Source of the DNA: Agarivorans sp050870875
GTDB lineage: Bacteria; Pseudomonadota; Gammaproteobacteria; Enterobacterales; Celerinatantimonadaceae
Assembly (NCBI RefSeq): GCF_050870875.2
Contig: NZ_CP194041.2
Coordinates: forward strand, 2,790,001-2,854,000
Length of the DNA stretch: 64,000 nucleotides
Reading direction: 5' to 3'
The position numbers and the translations under genes are program-made. Every line of letters begins with the position of its first letter. Position 1 is the first letter of the stretch. This document shows, one piece after another, positions 42,241-51,124 of this stretch. A model generated the notes under the pieces. It was not told the DNA's origin. It searched no databases and saw only the letters and a list, made by a program, of their open reading frames with translations.

Positions 42241-42854
42241 GCCAATTTGAACAGTTAAACCAACAAATCGATTGGGACAAAGTTGAAGGCTTGATCCCTG
42301 CCGTGGTACAAAACGACCACAGTGGTCAAGTTTTGATGCTCGGCTATATGAATTCAGATGCGCTAGCAAAAACCCTTGAAAGCAAACAGGTCACCTTCTT
42401 TAGTCGCAGCAAACAGCGACTGTGGACCAAGGGGGAAACCTCGGGTAATGTGCTTCAGCTAAAAAGCATCAGCCTAGACTGTGACCAAGACACCCTACTG
42501 GTGGCAGTAGAGCCGATTGGCCCCACCTGTCACAAAGGAACCCAAAGCTGTTTTGACGGCCACAGCGAGCCGAAGCTTACCTTTATTGCCCAACTGCAAG
42601 CGGTATTGGCCGAACGGAAATTAGCCGACCCAGAACAAAGCTACACCGCGAGCCTATTTGCTCGCGGCACCAAACGGATTTGCCAAAAAGTCGGTGAAGA
42701 AGGCGTAGAAGTGGCGCTAGCGGCCATGGCCAACGATCGCGAAGAACTGATCAACGAAAGCTCTGATTTACTCTATCACTTGCTGGTATTGCTAGAAAAA
42801 CAAGAAGTCGGTTTTGATGAAGTCGTGGCTTGTTTACAGGCTAGGCATAAGTAA
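42237..42854 (+). CDS. hisI: Bifunctional phosphoribosyl-AMP cyclohydrolase / phosphoribosyl-ATP pyrophosphohydrolase
   Basis: 205 residues (HisIE fusion). The N-terminal cyclohydrolase part has MLGYMNSDALAKTLES, SRSKQRLWTKGETSGN and zinc ligands in DCDQDT and CHKGTQSCF. The C-terminal pyrophosphohydrolase part (from about 115) has the helical signature KVGEEGVEVALAAMA and SSDLLYHLLVLL. Steps 2 and 3 of the pathway. Last gene of the operon, followed 20 bp later by a terminator. Confidence 0.98.
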   Translation: MSQFEQLNQQIDWDKVEGLIPAVVQNDHSGQVLMLGYMNSDALAKTLESKQVTFFSRSKQRLWTKGETSGNVLQLKSISLDCDQDTLLVAVEPIGPTCHKGTQSCFDGHSEPKLTFIAQLQAVLAERKLADPEQSYTASLFARGTKRICQKVGEEGVEVALAAMANDREELINESSDLLYHLLVLLEKQEVGFDEVVACLQARHK

Positions 42855-42874
42855 CTTTTTTATGACTTAACCTT

Positions 42875-42902
42875 AAAAAGCCTCTATTAAAGAGGCTTTT
42901 TT
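42875..42902 (+). terminator. Terminator of the his operon
   Basis: AAAAAGCCTCT/AGAGGCTTTTTT, an 11-bp perfect hairpin with a 5-base loop and T run, 20 bp after hisI. Confidence 0.95.
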
Positions 42903-43371
42903 GTTTCACTTGATTGCTCATCAAATCAGACTTTACGAGTTAAATACTCAATATTTAATCTTCTAAAAAATAGCGATAACAATTACTTAGTAGGCTATAT
43001 CCAGAACCACAATTGATTAATAACGATGAAATAATAAATTGCCGCTGAAAGATACAAAACCAGAGATGAAAAATTGTAATACCATGTTAATTTTATATCT
43101 TTGCTGCGCGCATGGCGCTTAAGCGCTCATCAACTAAGGGGTGCTTTTAGCTCTTTATTTACAATCACTATAGCGTAAGTGATAATGCGAGCACCGTAAG
43201 CTTTATCCCGTGTTGCTGGTCCGCAGCCTTGCTCCACGAGCTTATGGTCCAAATAGCGAACACTCATTTTTCTAAAGACTCTCGTCGCTATCTCCCAGTT
43301 TAAAAATAAAGAACATTGCTATCGAGGCGAGAGAATTTAAATTAATCATGATTGTTTATTCTATGAGGTGA
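42903..43371. other. AT-rich intergenic region after the his operon
   Basis: About 470 bp without a convincing ORF. It holds one extended inverted repeat: ACCGTAAGCT (43193-43202) and AGCTTATGGT (43239-43248), a 10-bp stem with one G-U on a 36-base loop. It has no T run. I cannot assign an RNA family. Confidence 0.45.
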
Positions 43372-43614
43372 TTAAGCTAATACCAAGTCATACGCTTCCG
43401 TTGCTAGTGACCGTCCTATCACATCTCCGGTAACTGCTGCAAAGTAACCCACGGTTAAGCCAATACCAATAGCCACTACCCAGCCAACAGGTGTAGCGAA
43501 CATCGCAATCTCCAATAATGATGATGTTACAGTTAAGCCTGCTGCTATGGTAATAATCCCATTTTTAACCGCAACAAAACTAGACAACTTAGCCATTGTA
43601 ATTGGAATACTCAA
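43372..43614 (-). CDS. Small glycine-rich membrane protein, hypothetical
   Basis: 80 residues from a TTG (43614), or 74 from the ATG at 43596. Two hydrophobic segments occupy about residues 12-37 and 40-62, spaced with glycines (ATPVGWVVAIGIGLTVGY), then an amphipathic end with GDVIGRSLATEAYDLVLA. The glycine-zipper pattern recalls small pore-forming peptides and membrane parts of toxins, but this is only a resemblance. No ribosome-binding site is evident at either start and no partner or immunity-like gene is adjacent, so it could also be a remnant. Surrounded by gene-poor AT-rich DNA. Confidence 0.4.
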   Translation of the reverse strand: MSIPITMAKLSSFVAVKNGIITIAAGLTVTSSLLEIAMFATPVGWVVAIGIGLTVGYFAAVTGDVIGRSLATEAYDLVLA

Positions 43615-43797
43615 AGGGATATGACAGATCAGACATTAACGACTACACCTTGGTTGGCCTGTTTAACTAGCTGACTGACGCAATTTTCCCTATAATAGCC
43701 CCACAAAATACGGCTACTAGTCGCCTAAAGCCAACTTTGGCTTAGGTATAACTGTTTCAAAAAGCCACCCTAAATTGAAGACTAAAGAGAACTTACC

Positions 43798-44139
43798 ATG
43801 AGCGATATCCCTCCTTGCCCTAAATGTGAATCAGCCTATGTTTACCAAGATGGTTCACTACTTATTTGCCCAGAGTGCGCGCATGAGTGGAACCCAAACG
43901 AAGTAGCAGTGGACCCTGATGCCATTGTATTAAAAGACGCGGTAGGTAACCTATTGGCTGAAGACGACAAAGTAACCTTGATTAAAGATCTAAAAGTGAA
44001 AGGCTCTTCTTTAGTATTAAAAGTAGGCACCAAAGCGGTGATTAAGCGCTTTGTGGATGCAGACCACGACATCGACTGTAAAGTAGATGGCCACGGCAGC
44101 ATGATGCTGAAGTCAAAGTTCGTGCGAAAACAAAGCTAA
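43798..44139 (+). CDS. yjdM: Zinc-ribbon protein YjdM (PhnA family)
   Basis: 113 residues. N-terminal zinc ribbon CPKC...CPEC (residues 7-10 and 24-27) followed by the family's beta domain with DAVGNLLAEDDKVTLIKDLKVKG and a closing DGHGSMMLKSKFVRK. Formerly called PhnA-like although not tied to phosphonate breakdown. The function is not settled. It is a single gene with its own terminator. Confidence 0.95.
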   Translation: MSDIPPCPKCESAYVYQDGSLLICPECAHEWNPNEVAVDPDAIVLKDAVGNLLAEDDKVTLIKDLKVKGSSLVLKVGTKAVIKRFVDADHDIDCKVDGHGSMMLKSKFVRKQS

Positions 44140-44159
44140 GAAATTGAATCACCAACGTT

Positions 44160-44187
44160 AAAAAAACCTGCATAAGCAGGTTTTTTT
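44160..44187 (+). terminator. Terminator of yjdM
   Basis: AAAAAAACCTGC/GCAGGTTTTTTT hairpin with ATAA loop, 20 bp after the stop. Confidence 0.95.
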
Positions 44188-44361
44188 ATCTCTGAACTAT
44201 CCGACATAATGCCAAAAAGTCGATTTAGATCAATATGCTAGCAAGCTCATATGGCTAGAGTAATCACCAAGTTTCCACCGATGAGACCTTGTCTAGCCGA
44301 TGCAGCAACCACGCAAGATGGTTTATACATCACGGTAAAAAAATAGCTTGGTAAAATTATA

Positions 44362-44982
44362 ATGATTAAAGTCCTTTGCTTCGGCGACTCCAATACTTGG
44401 GGCTACTCACCTAAGAATGGTCAACGCCTTCCCCTTGACGCACGCTGGCCGGGTGTATTAGGCAACTTACTCGGTGACCATTTCCAGGTAATTGAGGAAG
44501 GTCAGCCCGGCCGCACCAGCTACCGAAATGCCACTGAATTTGGCTTACAGCGCGGGATTGAAGCGCTGTTAGAAAAAGTCTCTCAGCAACAACCACAGTG
44601 GCTGGTGGTGATGCTAGGCACCAATGACCTATACCCAGCCTTTGAGCTAAGTGCTGAGCAAGTTGCCGCAAATCTGCAGCGTATGATTGTTGAATTACGA
44701 ACGCATTGCCTAAGCCTGCAGATTGCTGCTCCACATGTATTCGTGCTAGCGCCGCCCACGGTCAATAACAACGGTAATTTTGCGAAGTACTTTCGGGGAG
44801 CGAGTGAAAAGTCCAAGCAGCTAGCAAAGCATTATCAAGTCGTAGCAAAATCACTTGAGTGTGGATTCTTAGATGTAGGAAAACTGGTAATGGTTGATCC
44901 TCAAGATGGGGTTCACCTGAACGGCGCTGAGCATCGAGTGCTGGCAAGTGCTGTGGCCGCCAAACTGCGGCAATTGATATAG
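44362..44982 (+). CDS. SGNH/GDSL-family hydrolase
   Basis: 206 residues without a signal peptide. Block I CFGDSNTWGY carries the nucleophile serine, block II has the glycine in EEGQPGRTSY, block III GTNDLYP the asparagine and block V DGVHLN the Asp-His pair. Such enzymes deacylate esters (arylesterase/TesA-like); a cytosolic carbohydrate or lipid esterase is the best guess. No operon partner. Confidence 0.92.
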   Translation: MIKVLCFGDSNTWGYSPKNGQRLPLDARWPGVLGNLLGDHFQVIEEGQPGRTSYRNATEFGLQRGIEALLEKVSQQQPQWLVVMLGTNDLYPAFELSAEQVAANLQRMIVELRTHCLSLQIAAPHVFVLAPPTVNNNGNFAKYFRGASEKSKQLAKHYQVVAKSLECGFLDVGKLVMVDPQDGVHLNGAEHRVLASAVAAKLRQLI

Positions 44983-45137
44983 TAGCTGCCTCATACCACT
45001 TTGCAGAACAGCATAAGTCAATGGCTGCCGAACAGACTCATTTGCGCTAAAATCATAGACGTTTTATGGCCAAGCAAGGCCTTTATTTTGTTTTCCTAAA
45101 CACGATATTATTGGGGTTTAGGTTGAAAGGAAGATTT

Positions 45138-45683
45138 ATGCTATTTGTATGTTCCGATATTCATGGCGACCATCAAGCTTTACAGCTCACCCTAGCCGCT
45201 TTTGAGCGCAGTGGCGCTTCGCATTTTATCTGTTTGGGGGATGTACTCAGTCACGGACCGCGTAATCCGCTCCCCGAACACTATGCGCCTTTGGCGGTAG
45301 CAGCAGATTTAAACAAAATTGCGGAACGTATTATTGCAGTACGAGGTAATTGTGACAGCGAGGTCGACCAAGCCTTGTGTGATTTCCCCTTGTTAGCCGA
45401 CTATAACCAGTTAGTACTCGGTAAGCGTAAGGTATTTCTTTGCCATGGCCACCAGTACGGGCCAAACAAGCTGCCGCCTTTGGCTGAAGGCGACCTACTC
45501 GTAAGCGGCCATAGCCATATTCCACAAGCGAGCCAAGAAGGCTCTCATTTTGTGCTTAACCCAGGTTCTGTTTCCATGCCGCGCCAAGATTGGCAGGCCA
45601 GTTATGCGCTAATCACCGAGCAGCTATTGCGAGTTTGCAGCTTAATTGATAACAAGCCCCTACTCACTTGCAGCTTGAGCTAG
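45138..45683 (+). CDS. yfcE: Metallophosphodiesterase YfcE
   Basis: 181 residues from the ATG at 45138 (MLFVCSDIHGD), which has AAGGAAG 5 bases upstream; the 24 codons before it in the same frame are probably not translated. The calcineurin-like metal motifs are all seen: SDIHGD, GDVLSHGPRN, GNCDSEVDQ, CHGHQYG and SGHSHI. Matches E. coli YfcE, a Mn2+-dependent phosphodiesterase with unknown natural substrate. Confidence 0.95.
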   Translation: MLFVCSDIHGDHQALQLTLAAFERSGASHFICLGDVLSHGPRNPLPEHYAPLAVAADLNKIAERIIAVRGNCDSEVDQALCDFPLLADYNQLVLGKRKVFLCHGHQYGPNKLPPLAEGDLLVSGHSHIPQASQEGSHFVLNPGSVSMPRQDWQASYALITEQLLRVCSLIDNKPLLTCSLS

Positions 45684-45793
45684 GGCAATTGGGCGTAGTA
45701 TAAAAAATACCACTTGTATCCATAAGGGCTCGTATTACACTGAGCGACACACATCAATGGCTTGATAACTGGTTCAAATAGATTGGGAAGTAG

Positions 45794-46378
45794 ATGGATA
45801 AAAAATTGACCTCAAGACAGCAAAAAAGCCTTATCACCAAGAAAAAACTCTATAACAGTGCCTTAGCTTTAATGAATGACTCGAATATCGAAGACATTAC
45901 CATCAGTCATATTTGTTCGAGTGCAGGGGTCTCGGTAGGCTCCTTTTATAAGCATTTCGCCACCAAAACCGATATTTTTGTCGAAATGTATGATCAAGCG
46001 GATGATTTTTTCGAAGAAAAGTATACCGTTCAGAAAACGACTAGCACCACCAAAGAGGCTATTCTTGAGTACTTTGAAACCTACGCTCAATACCATCTGA
46101 AAGTCGGTTTACAGACCGTAAAACAACTCTATACCTGCAATAATAAGCTCTTCATTATGAAAGGCCGCAATATGCAAAAGTTTCTGACCTTGATCATCCA
46201 ACAGGGACAAAAAAATCATCAGATTGACGAAACGACAAGCGCTGAAAAATTAACAGAGTATCTTTTCATTTCGGCACGCGGACTCATTTACAACTGGTGC
46301 CTTCATGATGGTCATCTGGACTTATCAGCTGAAATGAACATTTATATGCAGCGCTTATTAAAGTCGATTGCTGCTTAA
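45794..46378 (+). CDS. TetR-family transcriptional regulator
   Basis: 194 residues. The N-terminal helix-turn-helix reads ITISHICSSAGVSVGSFYKHFATKTDIF, the classic TetR/AcrR pattern; the C-terminal ligand domain is unassigned. It converges with the flavin oxidoreductase gene, with 62 bp between stops. A strong palindrome upstream of that oxidoreductase gene could be its operator, which is inference. It is start-to-stop intact. Confidence 0.92.
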   Translation: MDKKLTSRQQKSLITKKKLYNSALALMNDSNIEDITISHICSSAGVSVGSFYKHFATKTDIFVEMYDQADDFFEEKYTVQKTTSTTKEAILEYFETYAQYHLKVGLQTVKQLYTCNNKLFIMKGRNMQKFLTLIIQQGQKNHQIDETTSAEKLTEYLFISARGLIYNWCLHDGHLDLSAEMNIYMQRLLKSIAA

Positions 46379-46440
46379 AATGCGACAAATTGGCCACCTT
46401 TATTTTGCTTATAAAGGTGGCTCAAAAAGTAACATAGCCG

Positions 46441-48441
46441 CTATATATTTCTTGCTACTTCATAAGCATCCCAGATCGCATACATAATATTTTGTACCTG
46501 TTTTGCATCCCCCAGCAAGTAGCTTTGCGGCAGCTCATTTCGCAAGGACTCGTAAAGATTACGTTGAGAATTATAACCAACCGCCAAAATCGCCGAATCC
46601 GCAGCCAGAACAGTTTCTTCACCATCGGAATTCTTCAATACAAAGCCTTGCTCAGTAGCCCCGGAAACCACGCAATTGGTCAGTAATTCGATATTCTTAT
46701 AAGCCACTAAGTCCCGTAACATGTCTTCATTCGCATGACATAATGGCCCTCCAATGGTGAGTATATCGCCTTGCATTTCCACCAATGAAACCTGCTTCCC
46801 TTGATCGGCCAACCATAAAGCCGTCTCACAACCAACTAGACCGCCCCCAATAATCAGCGTCGATTGCCCCGGATCTTGATGACCAAGTAATACATCTTCA
46901 GCCGAATACACATTGGTTGCAGCATCAATTGCAAATTTTCTAGGTGTTGAACCGGTTGCAAAAATCACAACATCCGCATTTTGTTCAATAATCATCGCCT
47001 TACTTAATGGACTATTTAAATGCACATCTACTTTGAGATCTTGCAGCTCAGCTTGATACCAGTTTGCCAAATCATGATCATCTTCTTTAAAATCTGGTAC
47101 CCCGCCCGGAATTAAGTTCCCGCCCAAACGCGATGCTTTTTCGTAAAGCTTAACTCGATGGCCGCGAAGAGCTGAAACCCGGGCCGCTTCGCAGCCCGCA
47201 GGGCCGCCGCCAACCACCAACACACTTTTTTGCTGATCGCTGTTCGTGATCGCATAGTCTAACTCTCGGCCACAGGCCGGATTTACCGCGCAGGAGATAA
47301 CCGCATAGCTGGCCAATCGACCCATACATCCTTCTTGGCAAGAAAGACAAGGGCGCACCTTATTGAATTTATCGGCTCTAATTTTGTTGGGTATCTCTGA
47401 ATCGGCTAGCAAAGGACGCCCTAAGGCAATAAAATCAGTTTGCCGTTCACGAATGGCTTGGCTTGCCAAATCAGGGTTTTCCATTCGCCCTGCCGTAATC
47501 ACCGGCACCTGAAGTACTTCTTTCAAAATTTGATTATAAGGCAGGTATAAACCCTTCTCTTGGTACATTGGTGGATGTGCCCAATACCAAGAATCATAAG
47601 AGCCAACATCTCCGTTAAAAGCATCATAACCAGCGGCTTCTAAAATTTTAGCCGCTTCGATCCCTTCTTGAATATCTCGACCTTTTTCAACAAATTCTTC
47701 ATTGGGTAAGCCGCCCTTACACCAATCCTTAATAAAGCTTTTGATGCTATAACGCAGTGACACCGGATAATCTGCCCCACACTCCGCCTTAATCGCTTGA
47801 ACAATTTCAATCGCAAAACGAAGTCGGTTCTGCAAACTACCACCGTATTGATCAGTCCTTTGGTTAAAAAATGATATCGCGAACTGATCGAGTAGATAAC
47901 CTTCATGGACCGCGTGAATTTCAATACCATCGAATCCGGCTTTTTTGGCTATTGCCGCCGACTCAGCAAATTTACCAACATAGCGATGAATTTCTTCTAT
48001 GCTTAACTCCCGACACGTTACCTCGGGCAACCAACGATGTGGAATGGGTGATGGCCCTACCGCCGTATTTCCAACGATCGATGGAATACTCACACGACCG
48101 AAACCCGCCGATAACTGTAGAAATATTTTCGACCCATAAGCATGGATCCGCTCAGTCATCATCTTCGCGGTTTTGACAAAATTAAGCGGGTTTAAGGTGG
48201 GACAAGGCATGGAAGGTAAAGCGCATTTTTCTATTTCATTTTCAACCATGGTTACACCGGTAATAAGCAAGCCAGTACCGCCACGAGCCCGTTCTACGTA
48301 ATATTCAACGCCTCTCTCATTAAACGAACCATCTGCGCTACATAAGCCTCCCGGCCCCATCGGCGCCATAACAAATCGATTTTTTATTTCTAAATTACCA
48401 ATTTTAAAGGGTTCAAACAGGATCTTGTGATGTTCTTTCAT
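46441..48441 (-). CDS. Fe-S/FMN/FAD ene-reductase (2-enoate / 2,4-dienoyl-CoA reductase type)
   Basis: 666 residues from the ATG at 48441 (MKEHHKILFEPF), with GAGGAA 9 bases upstream; the frame continues 13 codons upstream into the operator region. The N-terminal old-yellow-enzyme barrel (about 1-340) starts NRFVMAPMGPGG, the 4Fe-4S site is CX2CX3CX11C in RPCLSCQEGCMG, and the C-terminal half holds two dinucleotide folds (VVGGGPAGCEAARV and IIGGGLVGCETALW). Such enzymes use NAD(P)H to reduce activated C=C bonds of enoates, dienoyl-CoA or steroids. The substrate is not clear. Possibly controlled by the neighbouring TetR regulator. Confidence 0.92.
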   Translation of the reverse strand: MKEHHKILFEPFKIGNLEIKNRFVMAPMGPGGLCSADGSFNERGVEYYVERARGGTGLLITGVTMVENEIEKCALPSMPCPTLNPLNFVKTAKMMTERIHAYGSKIFLQLSAGFGRVSIPSIVGNTAVGPSPIPHRWLPEVTCRELSIEEIHRYVGKFAESAAIAKKAGFDGIEIHAVHEGYLLDQFAISFFNQRTDQYGGSLQNRLRFAIEIVQAIKAECGADYPVSLRYSIKSFIKDWCKGGLPNEEFVEKGRDIQEGIEAAKILEAAGYDAFNGDVGSYDSWYWAHPPMYQEKGLYLPYNQILKEVLQVPVITAGRMENPDLASQAIRERQTDFIALGRPLLADSEIPNKIRADKFNKVRPCLSCQEGCMGRLASYAVISCAVNPACGRELDYAITNSDQQKSVLVVGGGPAGCEAARVSALRGHRVKLYEKASRLGGNLIPGGVPDFKEDDHDLANWYQAELQDLKVDVHLNSPLSKAMIIEQNADVVIFATGSTPRKFAIDAATNVYSAEDVLLGHQDPGQSTLIIGGGLVGCETALWLADQGKQVSLVEMQGDILTIGGPLCHANEDMLRDLVAYKNIELLTNCVVSGATEQGFVLKNSDGEETVLAADSAILAVGYNSQRNLYESLRNELPQSYLLGDAKQVQNIMYAIWDAYEVARNI

Positions 48442-48470
48442 GAGAAAGTTCCTCGAGTTAAAAAACAAAA

Positions 48471-48497
48471 GTGAACGCATTCACCGAATGAGTTCAC
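48471..48497. promoter_or_regulatory. 27-bp palindrome upstream of the ene-reductase, probable TetR operator
   Basis: GTGAACGCATTC (48471-48482), three bases, then GAATGAGTTCAC (48486-48497): arms match at 11 of 12 positions. It lies 30 bp before the start, overlapping the expected promoter, so a bound repressor would block transcription. Confidence 0.65.
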
Positions 48498-48821
48498 TAT
48501 ATATGTGTTCTTTGTTTTTTAATCATTATTTTTTGATTAACTGCAATAAGTTTGGAATAGATCAATAAACCATCGCCGGCCTAAAAGCGTTTACAAAAAA
48601 TTAGAGAGGAAAAGCGACACTGATCGCTGGTTTTGAGCAAGGGCAGCTTAGAACGAAGCCATGCCCTCGCATTGAAAATCTACATCCATTGCTGATTAGG
48701 CAAACAAAAAATACAATTTTAACTTTAAATAATGCTCTCAAACGGTCGCATAAGAGTCGCAGTGAGCCTCTTTCAACACATCGCTAGCGCGCTTAACCCC
48801 ATGGACACATTGCTCGACCTA
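48498..48821. other. Intergenic region between ene-reductase and outer-membrane protein genes
   Basis: About 320 AT-rich bases upstream of the ene-reductase and downstream of the outer-membrane protein gene (both leftward). Only weak inverted repeats and a poor FNR-like match near 48549 are seen; no gene. Confidence 0.45.
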
Positions 48822-49391
48822 CTATCCTCGATAACCGATGCCAAATACGCCGCCTTCACTTATTGCGTTGTAGCCAAGGCTAAAAATCAAATGACGGCTT
48901 GGCGCGTAGCGCAAGCCTAACTCTGCGCCCCATTTTTTTTCGATATCAGTTTGCCAAGTCGGCTGACAATCGCGACACATCGGCGTAATACCACTGGTAT
49001 AGTGAATACTTCTTTCCAGCATGGCTCCACCGCCATAGATACTAAAATCGTGGCTTAGACTATAACTCAAGCCCAGCCTCAGCATTGTTGAGTCTTGCTG
49101 CGCCTCTGCTGGTTCACTCACAAGCAATGATTGTTGTTTCGACTTAGCATACCCAAAGTAGTAGCCCCAATTGGGATAAGCTCGGTCATAATGATTCAAT
49201 GACAGCGTCACCCCCAACATCGGTTCGGAAACCTGCAAGTAATCGAGATAAACCGCCGACCAGGGCTGGTTTATGACTTCAATCGCTTGAGACTGAGCCA
49301 TCGCTGGAATCGTATTAGGCAGCACAACAAGCAATACCAGACCCCTTGTAACCAGTTTATTTAAAATACTGCTCTGAGAAGAAAACGCCAA
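48822..49391 (-). CDS. Outer-membrane beta-barrel protein, hypothetical
   Basis: 189 residues from a TTG with AAGGTG about 7 bases upstream. A long signal peptide (about 1-32) ends PAMAQ. The mature part alternates polar and aromatic residues in strands such as LDYLQVSEPMLGVTLSL, WGYYFGYAK, LRLGLSYSLS and LIFSLGYNAI, typical of an eight-stranded OmpA/OmpX-size barrel, with a loop cysteine pair CRDC. No family name is recognised. It stands alone. Confidence 0.75.
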   Translation of the reverse strand: MAFSSQSSILNKLVTRGLVLLVVLPNTIPAMAQSQAIEVINQPWSAVYLDYLQVSEPMLGVTLSLNHYDRAYPNWGYYFGYAKSKQQSLLVSEPAEAQQDSTMLRLGLSYSLSHDFSIYGGGAMLERSIHYTSGITPMCRDCQPTWQTDIEKKWGAELGLRYAPSRHLIFSLGYNAISEGGVFGIGYRG

Positions 49392-49662
49392 TATTTACAC
49401 CTTTCATCAACAACATCCGTGTAAATATAAATGTCGATATATAAACCGATAATCGGTGAGTCGGTCAAATCAAAAAGTCATCAAAAATAGCACAAGCCTA
49501 TACCTAGTCGCTAAATACATTTACAGTAGGCTAGTTACGGACAGGCTAGCCATTGATGCTGCATGAGTCGCGCTAATGCAGACCATAGTTTTATTTTAAG
49601 CTATTGATTAAATTCACGACTTGACTATGCTGAGAACATTAAATCAGCTTGAGGATGTCTCT

Positions 49663-50652
49663 ATGTTTCAACTCACTGGCCGCAAGGTTATCGGTATTTT
49701 TCTGGTGATAGTCATCATCAATTATGTTTTTGCGGTAATTTGGAGTAGTGAGCCCGACCGTATCGACCTAAATAGCTACATGAAAGAGCAAGCACTGGCA
49801 AACAATGAACAAGTTGTGACGGGCTATGCGACATCAACCGCTTTGATATTTGTCGCTGAAACCTTATTAAATAAGTCGGGTGGCTACCTTAGCAACGACA
49901 AGATGCCACCGAGTGTTTTCATGGATAATATGCCCAGTTGGGAACTTGGCGCTTTAAACCAGATCCGCGATTTGTCACTGATCATGCGTAAAGATTTTAG
50001 CCGCTCTCAGGCTCAGTCAGAAGAACACCCTCAACTAAAAATCGCCCAACCAAAGTTTAATATCGATCATACTAGCTGGCAGTTCCCCAGTGCCGAAGGT
50101 GAGTACCAAGGTGCGATTAATGCCTTGCTCAAATATCGTAGCCAACTCGCAGACCCAAAAGATCCAAACGCTCAGTTCTATGCAAGAGCAGATAATCTGG
50201 TGAATTGGTTGAACGAAGTGCAGTCTCGTTTAGGCGGCATGTCACAAAAACTCTCAGCGTCAGTGGGTAGAGAGCGGATCAATACCAGCCTCGCTGGCGA
50301 CGAAGGTGCCACTCAGTCTACGTTTGCGCCCTCAGAGTCTCGAGTCAAAACTTCTTGGTGGAAAATTGACGATGTATTTTACGAGGCGCGCGGTGAAGCT
50401 TGGGCCTTACTACATTTTTTCCAAGCGGTAGAAATCGATTTTAAAGGTGTATTGGAGAAGAAAAATGCCACCGTTGCGGTTCGCCAAATCGTTCGCGAGT
50501 TAGAAGCAACACAAGAGTCAGTATGGAGCCCAATGGTGCTAAACGGTACCGGTTTTGGTTTAGTGGCAAACCATTCGCTGGTCATGGCAAATTATGTGTC
50601 TCGTGCTAATGCCGCGATTATTAACCTAAATAACCTTCTCACGAAAGGCTAA
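49663..50652 (+). CDS. DUF2333 family protein
   Basis: 329 residues from the ATG at 49663 (MFQLTGRKVIG), which has GAGGATG upstream; a TTG at 49621 opens the frame earlier. One N-terminal membrane helix (about 8-28), then a large periplasmic helical domain with GYATSTALIFVAETLLNKSGGYLSNDK-type text, split as GYATSTALIF and NKSGGYLSNDK. The family is conserved in gammaproteobacteria and has no known function. It heads a run of three DUF genes on the same strand, with separate gaps. Confidence 0.88.
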   Translation: MFQLTGRKVIGIFLVIVIINYVFAVIWSSEPDRIDLNSYMKEQALANNEQVVTGYATSTALIFVAETLLNKSGGYLSNDKMPPSVFMDNMPSWELGALNQIRDLSLIMRKDFSRSQAQSEEHPQLKIAQPKFNIDHTSWQFPSAEGEYQGAINALLKYRSQLADPKDPNAQFYARADNLVNWLNEVQSRLGGMSQKLSASVGRERINTSLAGDEGATQSTFAPSESRVKTSWWKIDDVFYEARGEAWALLHFFQAVEIDFKGVLEKKNATVAVRQIVRELEATQESVWSPMVLNGTGFGLVANHSLVMANYVSRANAAIINLNNLLTKG

Positions 50653-50733
50653 GCTCTCTTCTAAGTAGAGCAGCGTTGCTTCACTGCTCTACTGCGTTTA
50701 CACTTTGTTAACTTTTATTTTTTGGATAACATC

Positions 50734-51027
50734 ATGGATAAACAACAAGCTATTGAAGCAGCCACCTTTCGTCAGCTACTGACTCATCTCGATCAGCATA
50801 AAGAAGTTCAAAATATTGAGTTAATGAATCTTGCCGATTTCTGTCGCAACTGCTTAGCCAAGTGGATGGTTGCTGCGGCCGAGGAACAAGGCGTGACTCT
50901 CGATTATTCCAGCGCTCAAGAAAAAGTCTACGGCATGCCTTATGCTCAATGGAAAGAGCATCATCAACAACCGGCTACCGAGGAACAACTGGCAATTTTT
51001 AACGCGAAACAAGCCGCAAAATCTTAG
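50734..51027 (+). CDS. DUF1244 family protein
   Basis: 97 residues from the ATG at 50734 (MDKQQAIEAATF). The central segment LMNLADFCRNCLAKWMVAAAEE and KVYGMPYAQWKEHHQ mark the DUF1244 family of small helical proteins with a conserved CxxC-like pair (CRNC). Function unknown. No strong ribosome-binding site is visible. Follows the DUF2333 gene by about 80 bp. Confidence 0.9.
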   Translation: MDKQQAIEAATFRQLLTHLDQHKEVQNIELMNLADFCRNCLAKWMVAAAEEQGVTLDYSSAQEKVYGMPYAQWKEHHQQPATEEQLAIFNAKQAAKS

Positions 51028-51124
51028 CCTCAACTGGATATCTATTAAAGAAGCCTATTGCAATGAACCGCGCTTAAGTTCGGTCCGTATATAAACAAAC
51101 ACAATTGTTCATTTGGTGACTTGA

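Noticed and set aside
44220..44233. FNR-like TCGATTTAGATCAA upstream of the SGNH hydrolase gene
   Set aside because: Nine of ten bases match, but it is about 130 bp from the gene with no promoter in register, so I do not call it.
48549..48562. FNR-like TTGGAATAGATCAA upstream of the ene-reductase gene
   Set aside because: Only eight of ten bases match, with both mismatches in one half-site.
48732..48920. 62-codon plus-strand ORF
   Set aside because: It overlaps the 3' end of the outer-membrane protein gene on the other strand and has no ribosome-binding site or domain.
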